Below are positions 17,591-24,431 of a stretch of DNA of 38,810 nt, one piece after another. Under the pieces are notes generated by a model. That model made no database searches. It worked only from the letters and a program-made list of their open reading frames with translations, and had not been told where the DNA came from. Source of the DNA: an uncultured Saprospiraceae bacterium (lineage in GTDB: Bacteria > Bacteroidota > Bacteroidia > Chitinophagales > Saprospiraceae). The position numbers and the translations under genes were made by a program. The stretch's first letter is position 1. Each line of letters begins with the position of its first letter. The DNA lies in contig CALDUB010000016.1 of NCBI GenBank assembly GCA_937923465.1, positions 1 through 38,810 of the forward strand, in the 5' to 3' direction.

Positions 17591-18289
17591 TTATTTAACG
17601 AAACTCATCAGTCGCATTAACTCAGGTAAAGAAGCCTTCTTAAATCGAATTTTCTCCTTTTTAGCAAATCGAATAATCTTCTTCTTTTGATTAGGAAACA
17701 AAGCTGCGAAATCTTTCAAAGAAGAAACTCCTATCTCCTTACCCGACAGCAGGACAGAATAACTGACCTGTGGTTCAGTATATTTACCATTTGGATATTT
17801 TTCAGAAAACTGGCTTAGGAAACTAACTTTTTGCAGGCGATAAAAAGTGAATGCGCCTTTATAGATGCGTTCTACATATCCTTTATTCTCTTTAAATGCT
17901 GGGATATTCTGTTTGCTAATGAAGAAATGCTGCCCAATAGAAAAAGAGTCTACAATATTATCGTTTAGAACGATTTCGAATGGAACGCCATTTTGTAAAG
18001 TCGTGGAGAGAATTAAGTCATCGGTCTCTAAGTTATAACGTAGAGTTTGTTGTTCGAATACTTCCCCTTTTGTAAATATGGTTCCTATTTTTTCTATTTC
18101 GGGATGAAAGAAAGGAGAACCTGCTGCATTCATTTTCTTTTGCACAAAAGGTCTTCCATTGACTAGCGCGTCATTTGTACTTAATTGTACATTTGTATAG
18201 TCAATTACAGCATTTACAGCAGAAGAGCTACTTTGGGCAATTGAGCACAGAGGGAATAATAGCAGTAGAAAGGACTGCAGATACTTCAT
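17591..18289 (-). CDS. Secreted hypothetical protein upstream of the receptor
   Basis: A 232-residue exported protein; the signal peptide MKYLQSFLLLLFPLCSIAQ starts at the ATG at 18289, and the 13 extra residues of the track start (18328) are rejected because they precede a clean signal peptide. The mature protein has beta-rich stretches (LRYNLETDDLILSTTL, GVPFEIVLNDNIVDSFSIG, AFTFYRLQKVSFL) and a basic C-terminal part (KKKIIRFAKKEKIRFKKA). I do not recognise a family. The 68-nt spacing to the receptor suggests it is the first gene of the four-gene cluster. It could be a periplasmic or surface accessory protein; this is context only. Confidence 0.75.
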   Translation of the reverse strand: MKYLQSFLLLLFPLCSIAQSSSSAVNAVIDYTNVQLSTNDALVNGRPFVQKKMNAAGSPFFHPEIEKIGTIFTKGEVFEQQTLRYNLETDDLILSTTLQNGVPFEIVLNDNIVDSFSIGQHFFISKQNIPAFKENKGYVERIYKGAFTFYRLQKVSFLSQFSEKYPNGKYTEPQVSYSVLLSGKEIGVSSLKDFAALFPNQKKKIIRFAKKEKIRFKKASLPELMRLMSFVK

Positions 18290-18407
18290 GTAAATATGTT
18301 TTAACAGTAGGTGAATTAGAAAATTCAAAATTAAAACGTTTTACACAAAATCAGGAAGTAAATTAGAAAAATATTGGTCAGATGATAACCTAAAGTAAAA
18401 ACAGCAC

Positions 18408-18845
18408 CTAAGGAACGGTGATAGAATATTCATATGTATCTTTTTCAGAAGAACTAGTATAAGAATAGGTAATAACCTGTTCTACAGGAGGAACAATCTC
18501 TACTTTTTTTACTTCCGCCTCCTTTGGTAATCGAAAATGTATCTGCAAGGTCTTATGAAAAATCAACTTGCCTGCTCGATTTTTCGGCATTTCAAATTTG
18601 AACAAGCCAATGATTCGTTTTGCTTCTTCATCACAATGTTCTCCAATTCCCTTTACCACCTTAATATTAAATGTTTTGCCAGTACGGTCAATAGAGTAGC
18701 GCAGATGTACCGTCCCTTCTATTTTTTCTTTTAGTGCATCTTGAGGGTAGCGCATATTTTCAGAAACAAAAGCGCGCAAAGCCTTCATACCTCCTTTAAA
18801 AGCAGGTGATTTAATAAATTTTCCTTTATTTCTCTCGTTCTTCAT
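18408..18845 (-). CDS. TonB C-terminal-domain protein lacking a membrane anchor
   Basis: A 145-residue protein from the ATG at 18845 (MKNERNKGKF). Residues about 20-105 match the TonB C-terminal fold: FVSENMRYPQDALKEKIEGT, VHLRYSIDRTGKTFNIKVVKGIGEHCDEEAKRI and a final IHFRLP. Normal TonB proteins have an N-terminal membrane helix and a Pro-rich spacer before this domain; neither is present, and the longer track start (18893, MFIKLVTCTLKRRLTI) adds no helix or signal peptide. A Ser/Tyr-rich tail (ITYSYTSSSEKDTYEYSITVP) follows instead. It lies upstream of the receptor cluster on the same strand (118-nt gap). It may be cytoplasmic, or its anchor may have been lost. Confidence 0.8.
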   Translation of the reverse strand: MKNERNKGKFIKSPAFKGGMKALRAFVSENMRYPQDALKEKIEGTVHLRYSIDRTGKTFNIKVVKGIGEHCDEEAKRIIGLFKFEMPKNRAGKLIFHKTLQIHFRLPKEAEVKKVEIVPPVEQVITYSYTSSSEKDTYEYSITVP

Positions 18846-19023
18846 TATCGTAAGTCGTCTTTTTAATGTGCAAGTAACAAGTTTAATGAACATACGCTAA
18901 ATATAAGGCTATTGTTCAATTAATTGATAGCTCTGTAACCAACGAATATTCTGTGTAAATAAAGCGCAAAAAATAGACAGAAAAAATCTCACCCGAATCT
19001 AAGCAATCTATCAAAAAAACACG

Positions 19024-19031
19024 TACCTTTG
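19024..19031 (+). promoter_or_regulatory. -7 promoter box for rpsU
   Basis: TACCTTTG followed by CC matches TAnnTTTG. It sits 150 nt before the rpsU ATG, in the divergent region between the minus-strand uptake genes and the plus-strand translation genes. No clear -33 TTG/TTTG at the usual distance. Confidence 0.5.
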
Positions 19032-19180
19032 CCGACCGTTTGGAAAAGCGGATGCAATACTAATATACGATAAATCAGATTTTTCGAACCTAGTTTAACT
19101 CATTGTATTCATTATCAATAAGTTAGCTTTAACTGAAAAAAGGATTTGATTTTATCATCATTTAATAAAGGAGTTTTTTT

Positions 19181-19372
19181 ATGTTAATTATTGATGTCAA
19201 AGACGGTGAAAACATCGACCGCGTTTTAAAAAAATACAAGCGTAAATTTGAGCGCGCAGGCTTCATGAAAGAATTGCGTCGTAGAAAGCACTTCACAAAA
19301 CCATCTGTGACACGTCGCGGTGAATTGTTGAAAGCAGCTTACAAAGCAGAAAAATACGGTACGCACTCATAA
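19181..19372 (+). CDS. rpsU: 30S ribosomal protein S21
   Basis: A 63-residue basic protein with the bS21 pattern: IIDVKDGENIDRVLKKYKRKFERAG and FMKELRRRKHFTKPSVTRR. Its length is normal for Bacteroidota. bS21 binds near the anti-Shine-Dalgarno end of 16S rRNA on the 30S platform. The ATG at 19181 follows AAAGGAG at an 8-nt spacing, a rare Shine-Dalgarno-like sequence in this window. It is first in the plus-strand translation block and has its own promoter-like box. Confidence 0.97.
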   Translation: MLIIDVKDGENIDRVLKKYKRKFERAGFMKELRRRKHFTKPSVTRRGELLKAAYKAEKYGTHS

Positions 19373-19604
19373 TTTGTAAATACCCTGTTAAGTAAGTGTC
19401 CGTATACGTTTAAATCATTTTGAAGGTTTCAACAAAATAAAATTTAATCTATACAACTTGACATTATCTGTCCTTTGTTATACTTTAGTTGTGAATTAAA
19501 TCACAGCGTACTTCCAAAGCAATGAAAAAATAACGAACCAAATTTTGTTCGGCATTTTTAGTAAGAAAATAGTTATTTTAGTTGAAAACTAAAGAAATTT
19601 AACT

Positions 19605-19619
19605 TTTCACATTGTGAAA
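19605..19619. promoter_or_regulatory. 15-bp palindrome upstream of the recombinase gene
   Basis: TTTCAC-ATT-GTGAAA is a perfect 6-3-6 inverted repeat ending 4 nt before the TATATTTG box, a position where a bound regulator would block RNA polymerase. A related palindrome lies upstream of the first hpf gene. Confidence 0.45.
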
Positions 19620-19623
19620 TAAC

Positions 19624-19631
19624 TATATTTG
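19624..19631 (+). promoter_or_regulatory. -7 promoter box for the recombinase gene
   Basis: TATATTTG matches TAnnTTTG, 36 nt before the ATG at 19668. A TTTA (19598-19601) lies 22 nt upstream in the -33 region. Confidence 0.45.
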
Positions 19632-19667
19632 AAGAGAGGAAGTTTTAACAAGTATTAGAGACAGAGG

Positions 19668-20570
19668 ATGAAGCAAGCGTCATTTTTAGACTACTTACAA
19701 CACGAGAAAAGGTATTCGCAGCATACGTTGACTGCTTATAAGTCTGACTTAGCGCAGTTCTTCGAATATATAGAAACAGTTAGTGGCCTCACTTCCGTAC
19801 AGGAAGTGGGGCATACTCATATACGGTCATGGGGTGTTTATTTATTACAAAATAAAAATACAACTACTCGTACGGTCACACGCAAGTTTTCTACTCTGAA
19901 GACTTACTTCAACTTCCTCCAACGCGGCGAGCACATCGAAAAAAATCCGATGCTGAAAGTCACCGCACCTAAGGTAGGCAAACGCCTGCCAGTATATATC
20001 AAAGAAGAAAATATTAAACGCCTTTTTTCAGATGTCAAATTTGAAGAAGGATACTCAGGTGCTCGCAATCGTATGATTCTTGACCTGCTTTATAGTACAG
20101 GTATGCGTCGTGGAGAGTTAACAGCTCTTCAGGTAGGCGACCTCAACTTTCACGAAAATCAAATCAAGGTTTTAGGTAAAGGAAATAAGGAACGCATTAT
20201 TCCTATTTCTTTTGACCTCCGCAAACGTTTACAAGCTTATCTTACTACACGTACAGAGGAATATCCAGACACAGACTTGTCAGGACTTTTTTTGACGGAC
20301 AAAGGAAAGCCTATGTATTCTGGTTATGTATATAATGTAGTAAAGCGATACTTATCTAAGGTGAGTACGGTAGAGCAGCGCAGCCCCCACGTTTTACGGC
20401 ACAGTTTTGCGACACATTTATCAGACCACGGAGCAGACTTGAATGCTGTAAAAGAACTCTTGGGTCATTCGAGCTTAGCGGCAACGCAGGTGTATACACA
20501 TAATAGCATCGAACGACTTAAGGAGATTTATCAACAAGCCCATCCCAAAGGAAAGGGAACTGATAGTTAG
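19668..20570 (+). CDS. Tyrosine recombinase, XerC/XerD type
   Basis: A 300-residue site-specific recombinase of the size typical for Xer proteins. The N-terminal core-binding domain covers about 1-90 (FLDYLQHEKRYSQHTLTAYKSDL, VTRKFSTLKTYFNFLQ). The catalytic domain carries the full set: Arg147 (TGMRRGE), Lys171 (LGKGNKERIIP), His241 and Arg244 (HVLRHSFATHL), His267 (LLGHSSLAATQ) and nucleophile Tyr276 (VYTH). Expected role: resolving chromosome dimers at a dif site with a Xer partner. Its place among rpsU, hpf and translation genes, with no integrase-like neighbours, argues for a housekeeping Xer rather than a mobile-element integrase. XerC and XerD cannot be told apart here, so no symbol is given. 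Confidence 0.93.
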   Translation: MKQASFLDYLQHEKRYSQHTLTAYKSDLAQFFEYIETVSGLTSVQEVGHTHIRSWGVYLLQNKNTTTRTVTRKFSTLKTYFNFLQRGEHIEKNPMLKVTAPKVGKRLPVYIKEENIKRLFSDVKFEEGYSGARNRMILDLLYSTGMRRGELTALQVGDLNFHENQIKVLGKGNKERIIPISFDLRKRLQAYLTTRTEEYPDTDLSGLFLTDKGKPMYSGYVYNVVKRYLSKVSTVEQRSPHVLRHSFATHLSDHGADLNAVKELLGHSSLAATQVYTHNSIERLKEIYQQAHPKGKGTDS

Positions 20571-20669
20571 AAACCAATTTTTTCATAAAAATACAGTATG
20601 ATAACAAACTTACATTAATTTAAATTGTACTACATTTAAATAGGGGAGTTAAGGAGTCAAACATTACCA

Positions 20670-20684
20670 TGTGAAATATTCACA
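20670..20684. promoter_or_regulatory. 15-bp palindrome upstream of the first hpf gene
   Basis: TGTGAA-ATA-TTCACA is a perfect 6-3-6 inverted repeat about 57 nt before the start of the first HPF-like gene. It shares the GTGAA/TTCAC half-site with the palindrome at 19605 and resembles CRP/FNR-class operators, except that the core is one base shorter than the classical TGTGA-N6-TCACA. Confidence 0.45.
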
Positions 20685-20740
20685 CCTCTTATTTAAATTT
20701 AAGTGCAAAATTTTCTTTACACCTTTAAAATTTACGACTT

Positions 20741-21046
20741 ATGACGATTCACACCAATGCAGTAGCTTTCAAAGCAGACACGAAACTTATAGAGTTCATC
20801 AATGCAAAATTAGCGAAGTTAGAACAGCTTTTTGATAGGATTATTGATGCCAGAGTTGTCTTAAAATTAGAGAATACAGGGCAGGTAAAAGATAAAGTAG
20901 CAGAAGTCAGAGTAAATCTTCCTGGACAAGTATTAATTGCTAAGCACTCACAGAAAACTTTTGAAGCATCTATTGACGCTATCATTGATAATCTGAAAAG
21001 ACAAATAAAGCGTTATAAAAATAAGCAACAAGCTAAGCGAAAATAA
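20741..21046 (+). CDS. Ribosome hibernation factor HPF/RaiA family, first copy
   Basis: A 101-residue short HPF/RaiA-type protein: IHTNAVAFKADTKLIEFINAKLAKLEQLFDRI, then beta strands VVLKLEN and AEVRVNLPGQVLIAKH, and the C-terminal helix AIIDNLKRQIKRYKNKQQAKRK with a basic tail. This family binds the decoding region of the 30S subunit and silences or protects ribosomes in stationary phase. It lies between the recombinase gene and a second HPF-like gene, and is followed by a strong terminator. The upstream palindrome may regulate it. The long HPF C-terminal dimerisation domain is absent. Confidence 0.9.
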   Translation: MTIHTNAVAFKADTKLIEFINAKLAKLEQLFDRIIDARVVLKLENTGQVKDKVAEVRVNLPGQVLIAKHSQKTFEASIDAIIDNLKRQIKRYKNKQQAKRK

Positions 21047-21087
21047 TATTTCGTTCTAGACTTAGATTATTCGAGAAAACTCGCGGT

Positions 21088-21128
21088 AAAGCCGATTCGA
21101 TTTAATACTCGAATCGGCTTTATTGTTT
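21088..21128 (+). terminator. Intrinsic terminator between the two hpf genes
   Basis: A 13-bp perfect stem (AAAGCCGATTCGA / TCGAATCGGCTTT) with an 8-nt loop, followed by a T-rich run, 42 nt after the first hpf stop. It implies that the two hpf genes are transcribed at least partly independently. Confidence 0.85.
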
Positions 21129-21279
21129 CTCAGAAGTAAACATAAGGAAGGGGATAAGTGTTATTAATCTACTTGTTGATTAGATGACCGTTTATATTTA
21201 GTCAATAAGTTTACATATCCTGAACCACAATATTAACAACTCGCCACTATTGCGAGCGAAGAACTAAAAAAGATTTACA

Positions 21280-21576
21280 ATGAAGATTAACTTAGAAACC
21301 GTAGAATTTGATGGTAGCCAACGTTTAACCGCATACACTGAAAAAAAGGTCAATGGTTTGACCAAATACTTTGATAGAATTATCGCTGCCGATGTTACTT
21401 TAAAAGAAACCTCAGATAGCAGAAATAAAAGCGAAGCCGAAATTCGCTTAAATGTGCCAGGTGATACATTGTTTGCATCATCTCGTGCAGAGTCTTACGA
21501 AAAGGCAATTACGGAAACTGTTACGGCATTAGAGCGCCAAATAAAAAAATATAAAGAAAAGTTGACAACTTTTTAA
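21280..21576 (+). CDS. Ribosome hibernation factor HPF/RaiA family, second copy
   Basis: A 98-residue paralogue of the preceding gene, with the same order of motifs: INLETVEFDGSQRLTAYTEKKVNGLTKYFDRI, VTLKETSDSRNKSEAEIRLNVPGDTLFASS and the C-terminal helix TVTALERQIKKYKEKL. The shared FDRII and RQIK(R/K)YK segments show common origin, but most other positions differ, so this is an old duplication or two distinct subfamilies. It lacks the very basic tail of the first copy. It is bounded by terminators on both sides, so it is probably its own transcription unit, placed just before the tRNA-tuf operon. Confidence 0.9.
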   Translation: MKINLETVEFDGSQRLTAYTEKKVNGLTKYFDRIIAADVTLKETSDSRNKSEAEIRLNVPGDTLFASSRAESYEKAITETVTALERQIKKYKEKLTTF

Positions 21577-21611
21577 TGTAGCGGAACTATTTCTAGCTAT
21601 AAAAATGTTGT

Positions 21612-21657
21612 AACGGGCAAAAGGATATTTTCAAAATTCTTTTGCCCGTTTTTTTTT
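21612..21657 (+). terminator. Intrinsic terminator after the second hpf gene
   Basis: A 12-bp perfect stem (AACGGGCAAAAG / CTTTTGCCCGTT) followed directly by seven more T: a textbook intrinsic terminator 35 nt after the stop codon. Confidence 0.93.
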
Positions 21658-21770
21658 AAACTTAAATTAAAATTTTTCATAATACGGAACTTGCAAAACC
21701 AATTAGCCTAGTATAATGGGGATGAAAAGAAAAAAAAAGAACACTTTTTAAAAATAAATTAAAAAAGGGC

Positions 21771-21800
21771 TTTACTTTTCCAAAAAGTGTTCTATCTTTG
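21771..21800 (+). promoter_or_regulatory. Promoter for the tRNA-tuf operon
   Basis: TATCTTTG (21793-21800) matches TAnnTTTG, with TTTAC starting 22 nt upstream as a poor -33 element. It lies 86 nt before tRNA-Thr(TGT) and just after the hpf terminator, as expected for the operon promoter. Confidence 0.55.
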
Positions 21801-21886
21801 CAGCCGCTAACGAAAACATAGCGAATGAGACATTTCTCAAAAGCGAGAAATGGCATCAATATTGAATATTAATTTAATGTGTACCA

Positions 21887-21959
21887 GCCAACATAGCTCA
21901 GCTGGTAGAGCAGCTGATTTGTAATCAGCCGGTCAGCGGTTCGAGTCCGCTTGTTGGCT
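21887..21959 (+). tRNA. tRNA-Thr(TGT)
   Basis: A 73-nt cloverleaf: acceptor GCCAACA/TGTTGGC, D-arm AGCTCAGCTGGTAGAGC, anticodon stem GCTGA/TCAGC with loop TTTGTAA (anticodon TGT) and GGTTCGAGTCC T-arm. No CCA is encoded. It is first in the Thr-Tyr-Gly-Thr-tuf series. Confidence 0.97.
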
Positions 21960-21988
21960 CAAATTTGTTCTTTATTGACAATTTGAAA

Positions 21989-22013
21989 ATCTTGATAAGT
22001 CAAGATGGTTTTT
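21989..22013 (+). terminator. Hairpin between tRNA-Thr(TGT) and tRNA-Tyr
   Basis: A 7-bp stem (ATCTTGA / TCAAGAT) with loop TAAG, followed by GG and five T. It looks like a short intrinsic terminator but sits inside the expected operon, so partial termination or RNA processing is as likely. Confidence 0.5.
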
Positions 22014-22021
22014 CGTTAGAA

Positions 22022-22104
22022 GGGGGTGCGCCGGAGTTGGAGAGCCGGGCTGGACTGTAAATCCAGTGACTACGTCTGAATAGGTTCGATTCCTATCACC
22101 CCCA
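22022..22104 (+). tRNA. tRNA-Tyr(GTA)
   Basis: An 83-nt class II tRNA with acceptor GGGGGTG/CACCCCC, anticodon stem CTGGA/TCCAG with loop CTGTAAA (anticodon GTA), a long variable arm (TGACTACGTCTGA) and T-arm ending in GGTTCGATTCC. No encoded CCA. Confidence 0.97.
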
Positions 22105-22117
22105 CACCAACAAGAAT

Positions 22118-22156
22118 AAGGGATGGTTATTTCAAAATCATCCCTTTTCTTCTTTT
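22118..22156 (+). terminator. Hairpin after tRNA-Tyr
   Basis: An 11-bp stem with one G-U pair (AAGGGATGGTT / AATCATCCCTT) followed by the T-rich run TTCTTCTTTT, starting 13 nt after the tRNA. Good terminator shape, yet tRNA-Gly follows on the same strand. Confidence 0.65.
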
Positions 22157-22217
22157 AAATTGAAATTATGGATTTTAGATATATGCTGAATTTATTTACA
22201 GTGTGTGTCGAAAACAA

Positions 22218-22290
22218 GCGGGAGTAGCTCAGTTGGTAGAGCATCAGCCTTCCAAGCTGAGGGTCGCGGGTTCGAGTCTCGTCTCCCGCT
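22218..22290 (+). tRNA. tRNA-Gly(TCC)
   Basis: A 73-nt cloverleaf with acceptor GCGGGAG/CTCCCGC, anticodon stem TCAGC/GCTGA with loop CTTCCAA (anticodon TCC) and T-arm GGGTTCGAGTCTC. No encoded CCA. Confidence 0.97.
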
Positions 22291-22304
22291 CTGTATAATT
22301 TTCT

Positions 22305-22334
22305 TTCGAAAAAACAGAGCCTTGTTTTTTCGAA
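22305..22334 (+). repeat. Perfect inverted repeat after tRNA-Gly
   Basis: A 12-bp perfect stem (TTCGAAAAAACA / TGTTTTTTCGAA) with a six-base loop, 14 nt after the tRNA. The T-run is in the 3' arm rather than after it, so a processing or stability element is as likely as a terminator. Confidence 0.6.
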
Positions 22335-22393
22335 TGGAAAGCGTTTACGAAACTTTTTAAGTGAGTAGACGTAAATTGACTCGGTAGCAAATT

Positions 22394-22401
22394 TACATTT
22401 G
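22394..22401 (+). promoter_or_regulatory. Possible internal -7 box before tRNA-Thr(GGT)-tuf
   Basis: TACATTTG matches TAnnTTTG, 78 nt before tRNA-Thr(GGT). The nearest TTG is only 15 nt upstream, short for this promoter class. It also lies in an imperfect inverted repeat (about 22362-22409), so this call is weak. Confidence 0.3.
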
Positions 22402-22479
22402 TTACTCGCTTTATTTTGAGCTTATAAGCTAAGTAGTAGTATTGGTTGTTTAATTATTAGACAATCAGTAGTTATTAAA

Positions 22480-22551
<72 letters not shown>

Positions 22552-22565
22552 CAGATCTGTTCCGA

Positions 22566-22585
22566 ATTGCTTCGGAGCAATTTTT
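22566..22585 (+). terminator. Short hairpin between tRNA-Thr(GGT) and tuf
   Basis: A 6-bp stem (ATTGCT / AGCAAT) with loop TCGG, followed directly by TTTT. Terminator-like, but located 40 nt before the tuf start. Partial termination or processing could lower tuf read-through or mark the tRNA 3' end. Confidence 0.5.
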
Positions 22586-22625
22586 AGAAACAAATTTAAT
22601 AAACGTCAGTTAAAATTATTGACCG

Positions 22626-23822
22626 ATGGCTAAGGAAACATTTCAAAGGAATAAACCGCACGTAAATATCGGAACAATCGGTCACGTTGACCACGGTAAG
22701 ACCACTCTGACGGCTGCCATTACATATGTATTATCAGGTGATGGTCTTGCCCAGAAGATGGATTACGATGCGATTGATGGTGCACCAGAGGAGAAAGAAC
22801 GTGGTATCACTATCAACACTGCTCACGTAGAGTACGAAACAGCTAACCGTCACTACGCTCACGTTGACTGTCCAGGTCACGCGGATTACGTAAAGAACAT
22901 GGTTACTGGTGCTGCCCAAATGGACGGCGCGATTTTAGTTTGTGCTGCAACAGACGGTCCAATGCCTCAAACTCGTGAGCACATCTTGCTTGCACGTCAG
23001 GTAGGTGTACCGAAAATTGTTGTATTCATGAACAAAGTTGACCTTGTTGATGATGAGGAAATGCTTGAGTTGGTAGAAATGGAAGTTCGTGAACTTCTAG
23101 ACCAGTATGAATTCGACGGTGACGGTTCTTCTGTCATCCCAGGTTCAGCATTGAAAGCTCTTGAAGGAGATGCTGCTGCTGCTGACCAAATTCGCGCACT
23201 AATGGCTGCATGTGATGCAGAAATCCCTGAGCCAGAGCGTGATGTAGATAAGCCATTCTTGATGCCTATCGAGGATGTATTCTCTATCACAGGTCGTGGT
23301 ACAGTTGCTACAGGTCGTGTAGAGCGTGGAGTAATCAACACTGGTGATCCAGTTGAGATTATTGGAATGCAAGCGCCAGATGAGAAGCCATTAACTTCAG
23401 TTGTTACAGGTGTGGAGATGTTCCGCAAAATCTTGGACCGTGGAGAAGCTGGTGATAACGCTGGATTGTTGTTACGTGGTATCGACAAAGAAGCTATCAA
23501 GCGTGGTATGGTAATCTGTAAGCCAGGTTCTGTTAACCCGCACAAACACTTCAAATGTGAGGTGTACGTATTAGGTAAAGATGAAGGTGGACGTCACACT
23601 CCTTTCTTCAACGGATACCGTCCTCAGTTCTATTTCCGTACTACGGATGTAACTGGTGATGTACACTTGCCAGAAGGCGTAGAAATGGTTATGCCTGGTG
23701 ATAACGTAACTCTTGAAGTTAAGTTATTAAGCACAATTGCAATGGAGAAAGGTCTTCGTTTTGCAATCCGTGAAGGTGGACGTACAGTAGGTGCAGGTCA
23801 GGTAACTGAAATCATCGAATAA
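22626..23822 (+). CDS. tuf: Elongation factor Tu
   Basis: A 398-residue EF-Tu, the GTPase that delivers aminoacyl-tRNA to the ribosome. GTP-binding motifs are intact: G1 GHVDHGKT (19-26), effector region [11 protein letters not shown] (60-70), G3 DCPGHAD with catalytic His85, and G4 NKVD (136-139). Domains 2 and 3 follow ([28 protein letters not shown], ending [10 protein letters not shown]). The sequence is full length with no anomalies. It ends the Thr-Tyr-Gly-Thr-tuf series and is followed by a strong terminator. Whether a second tuf copy exists elsewhere cannot be seen. Confidence 0.99.
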   Translation: MAKETFQRNKPHVNIGTIGHVDHGKTTLTAAITYVLSGDGLAQKMDYDAIDGAPEEKERGITINTAHVEYETANRHYAHVDCPGHADYVKNMVTGAAQMDGAILVCAATDGPMPQTREHILLARQVGVPKIVVFMNKVDLVDDEEMLELVEMEVRELLDQYEFDGDGSSVIPGSALKALEGDAAAADQIRALMAACDAEIPEPERDVDKPFLMPIEDVFSITGRGTVATGRVERGVINTGDPVEIIGMQAPDEKPLTSVVTGVEMFRKILDRGEAGDNAGLLLRGIDKEAIKRGMVICKPGSVNPHKHFKCEVYVLGKDEGGRHTPFFNGYRPQFYFRTTDVTGDVHLPEGVEMVMPGDNVTLEVKLLSTIAMEKGLRFAIREGGRTVGAGQVTEIIE

Positions 23823-23856
23823 GAAAACTCGTAAGAGTTTTTATGATAAAGCGAAT

Positions 23857-23889
23857 TAAGCATCCCTTTTTTGGGGTGCTTAATTTTCG
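23857..23889 (+). terminator. Intrinsic terminator after tuf
   Basis: An 11-bp stem (TTAAGCATCCC / GGGGTGCTTAA, one G-U) with a T6 loop, followed by TTTT, 34 nt after the tuf stop. Confidence 0.88.
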
Positions 23890-23893
23890 CATG

Positions 23894-23929
23894 TTATAGG
23901 ATTTCTATTTTATAATTGAAATCCTATAA
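23894..23929 (+). repeat. Inverted repeat immediately before tRNA-Trp
   Basis: A 12-bp perfect stem (TTATAGGATTTC / GAAATCCTATAA) with a 12-nt loop, ending 5 nt before tRNA-Trp. It has no T-run. It could be a processing site for the tRNA 5' end or part of a promoter region. Confidence 0.55.
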
Positions 23930-23934
23930 TACAC

Positions 23935-24007
23935 GCGGACTTAGCTCAGTTGGTAGAGCAGCGGTCTCCAAAACCGCAGGTCGTAGGTTCGAGCCCTTCA
24001 GTCCGTG
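23935..24007 (+). tRNA. tRNA-Trp(CCA)
   Basis: A 73-nt cloverleaf with acceptor GCGGACT/AGTCCGT (one terminal G-U), anticodon stem GCGGT/ACCGC with loop CTCCAAA (anticodon CCA) and T-arm AGGTTCGAGCCCT. No encoded CCA. It sits directly before secE-nusG, a placement common to many bacteria. Confidence 0.96.
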
Positions 24008-24026
24008 CAAAATGTAAGATTTTCTT

Positions 24027-24067
24027 ACAAAATAACAGTTGGTGTTTCACATCAACTGTTATTTTGT
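24027..24067 (+). terminator. 18-bp hairpin between tRNA-Trp and secE
   Basis: The arms 24027-24044 and 24050-24067 pair along 18 positions (one G-U) around the five-base loop TTTCA. The 5' arm is A-rich and the 3' arm T-rich, which suits a bidirectional intrinsic terminator. A smaller hairpin (TGTAAGA-TTT-TCTTACA, 24013-24029) overlaps its first three bases, so only one of the two can fully form. Confidence 0.7.
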
Positions 24068-24143
24068 AGAGAGAATATTGCAATTTGAATTGATGTCCTC
24101 CTTTTTCTATTGAAAATCAATTCACACTATAAAAAGAAAAACA

Positions 24144-24335
24144 ATGGATTCTATTAAACTGTATTTGAAGGAAAGTTACAATGAGTTGATGAATAAAGTA
24201 ACGTGGCCAAGTTTCGCGAGCCTTCAGCAGAATACAATCGCAGTTATTATCGGTACACTGATTTTTACTGCTATTATCTACATCTTAGGTGCAGCAGCAA
24301 AAACTTTGTTAGTTGATTTCATCTATAATCTCTAA
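24144..24335 (+). CDS. secE: Preprotein translocase subunit SecE
   Basis: A 63-residue single-helix SecE of the short form. An amphipathic N-terminus with YNELMNKVTWPSFASLQQNT contains the conserved (K/R)VTWP motif. The transmembrane helix is IAVIIGTLIFTAIIYILGAAA (about 34-54). SecE clamps the SecY channel in the inner membrane. It lies between tRNA-Trp and nusG, as in most bacteria, with a 96-nt gap to nusG. Confidence 0.97.
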   Translation: MDSIKLYLKESYNELMNKVTWPSFASLQQNTIAVIIGTLIFTAIIYILGAAAKTLLVDFIYNL

Positions 24336-24431
24336 GAAGATTTAAGATTTAGTGAACTGGGTTTTGTTTAAAGCTGTATAATCTGCTTTATTTAAAATTC
24401 AAAAATAATCATTCTAAAACTGCACGATAGC

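Noticed and set aside
19668-20570. Recombinase as a sign of an integrated mobile element
   Set aside because: It has standard Xer length and a full catalytic set, sits in a conserved housekeeping context, and no attachment repeats or phage genes are nearby. The adjacent tRNAs are intact and undisplaced.
22997-23554. 185-aa ORF antisense to tuf
   Set aside because: Ser/Ile/Thr-rich shadow frame opposite a highly conserved gene; no start context or family.
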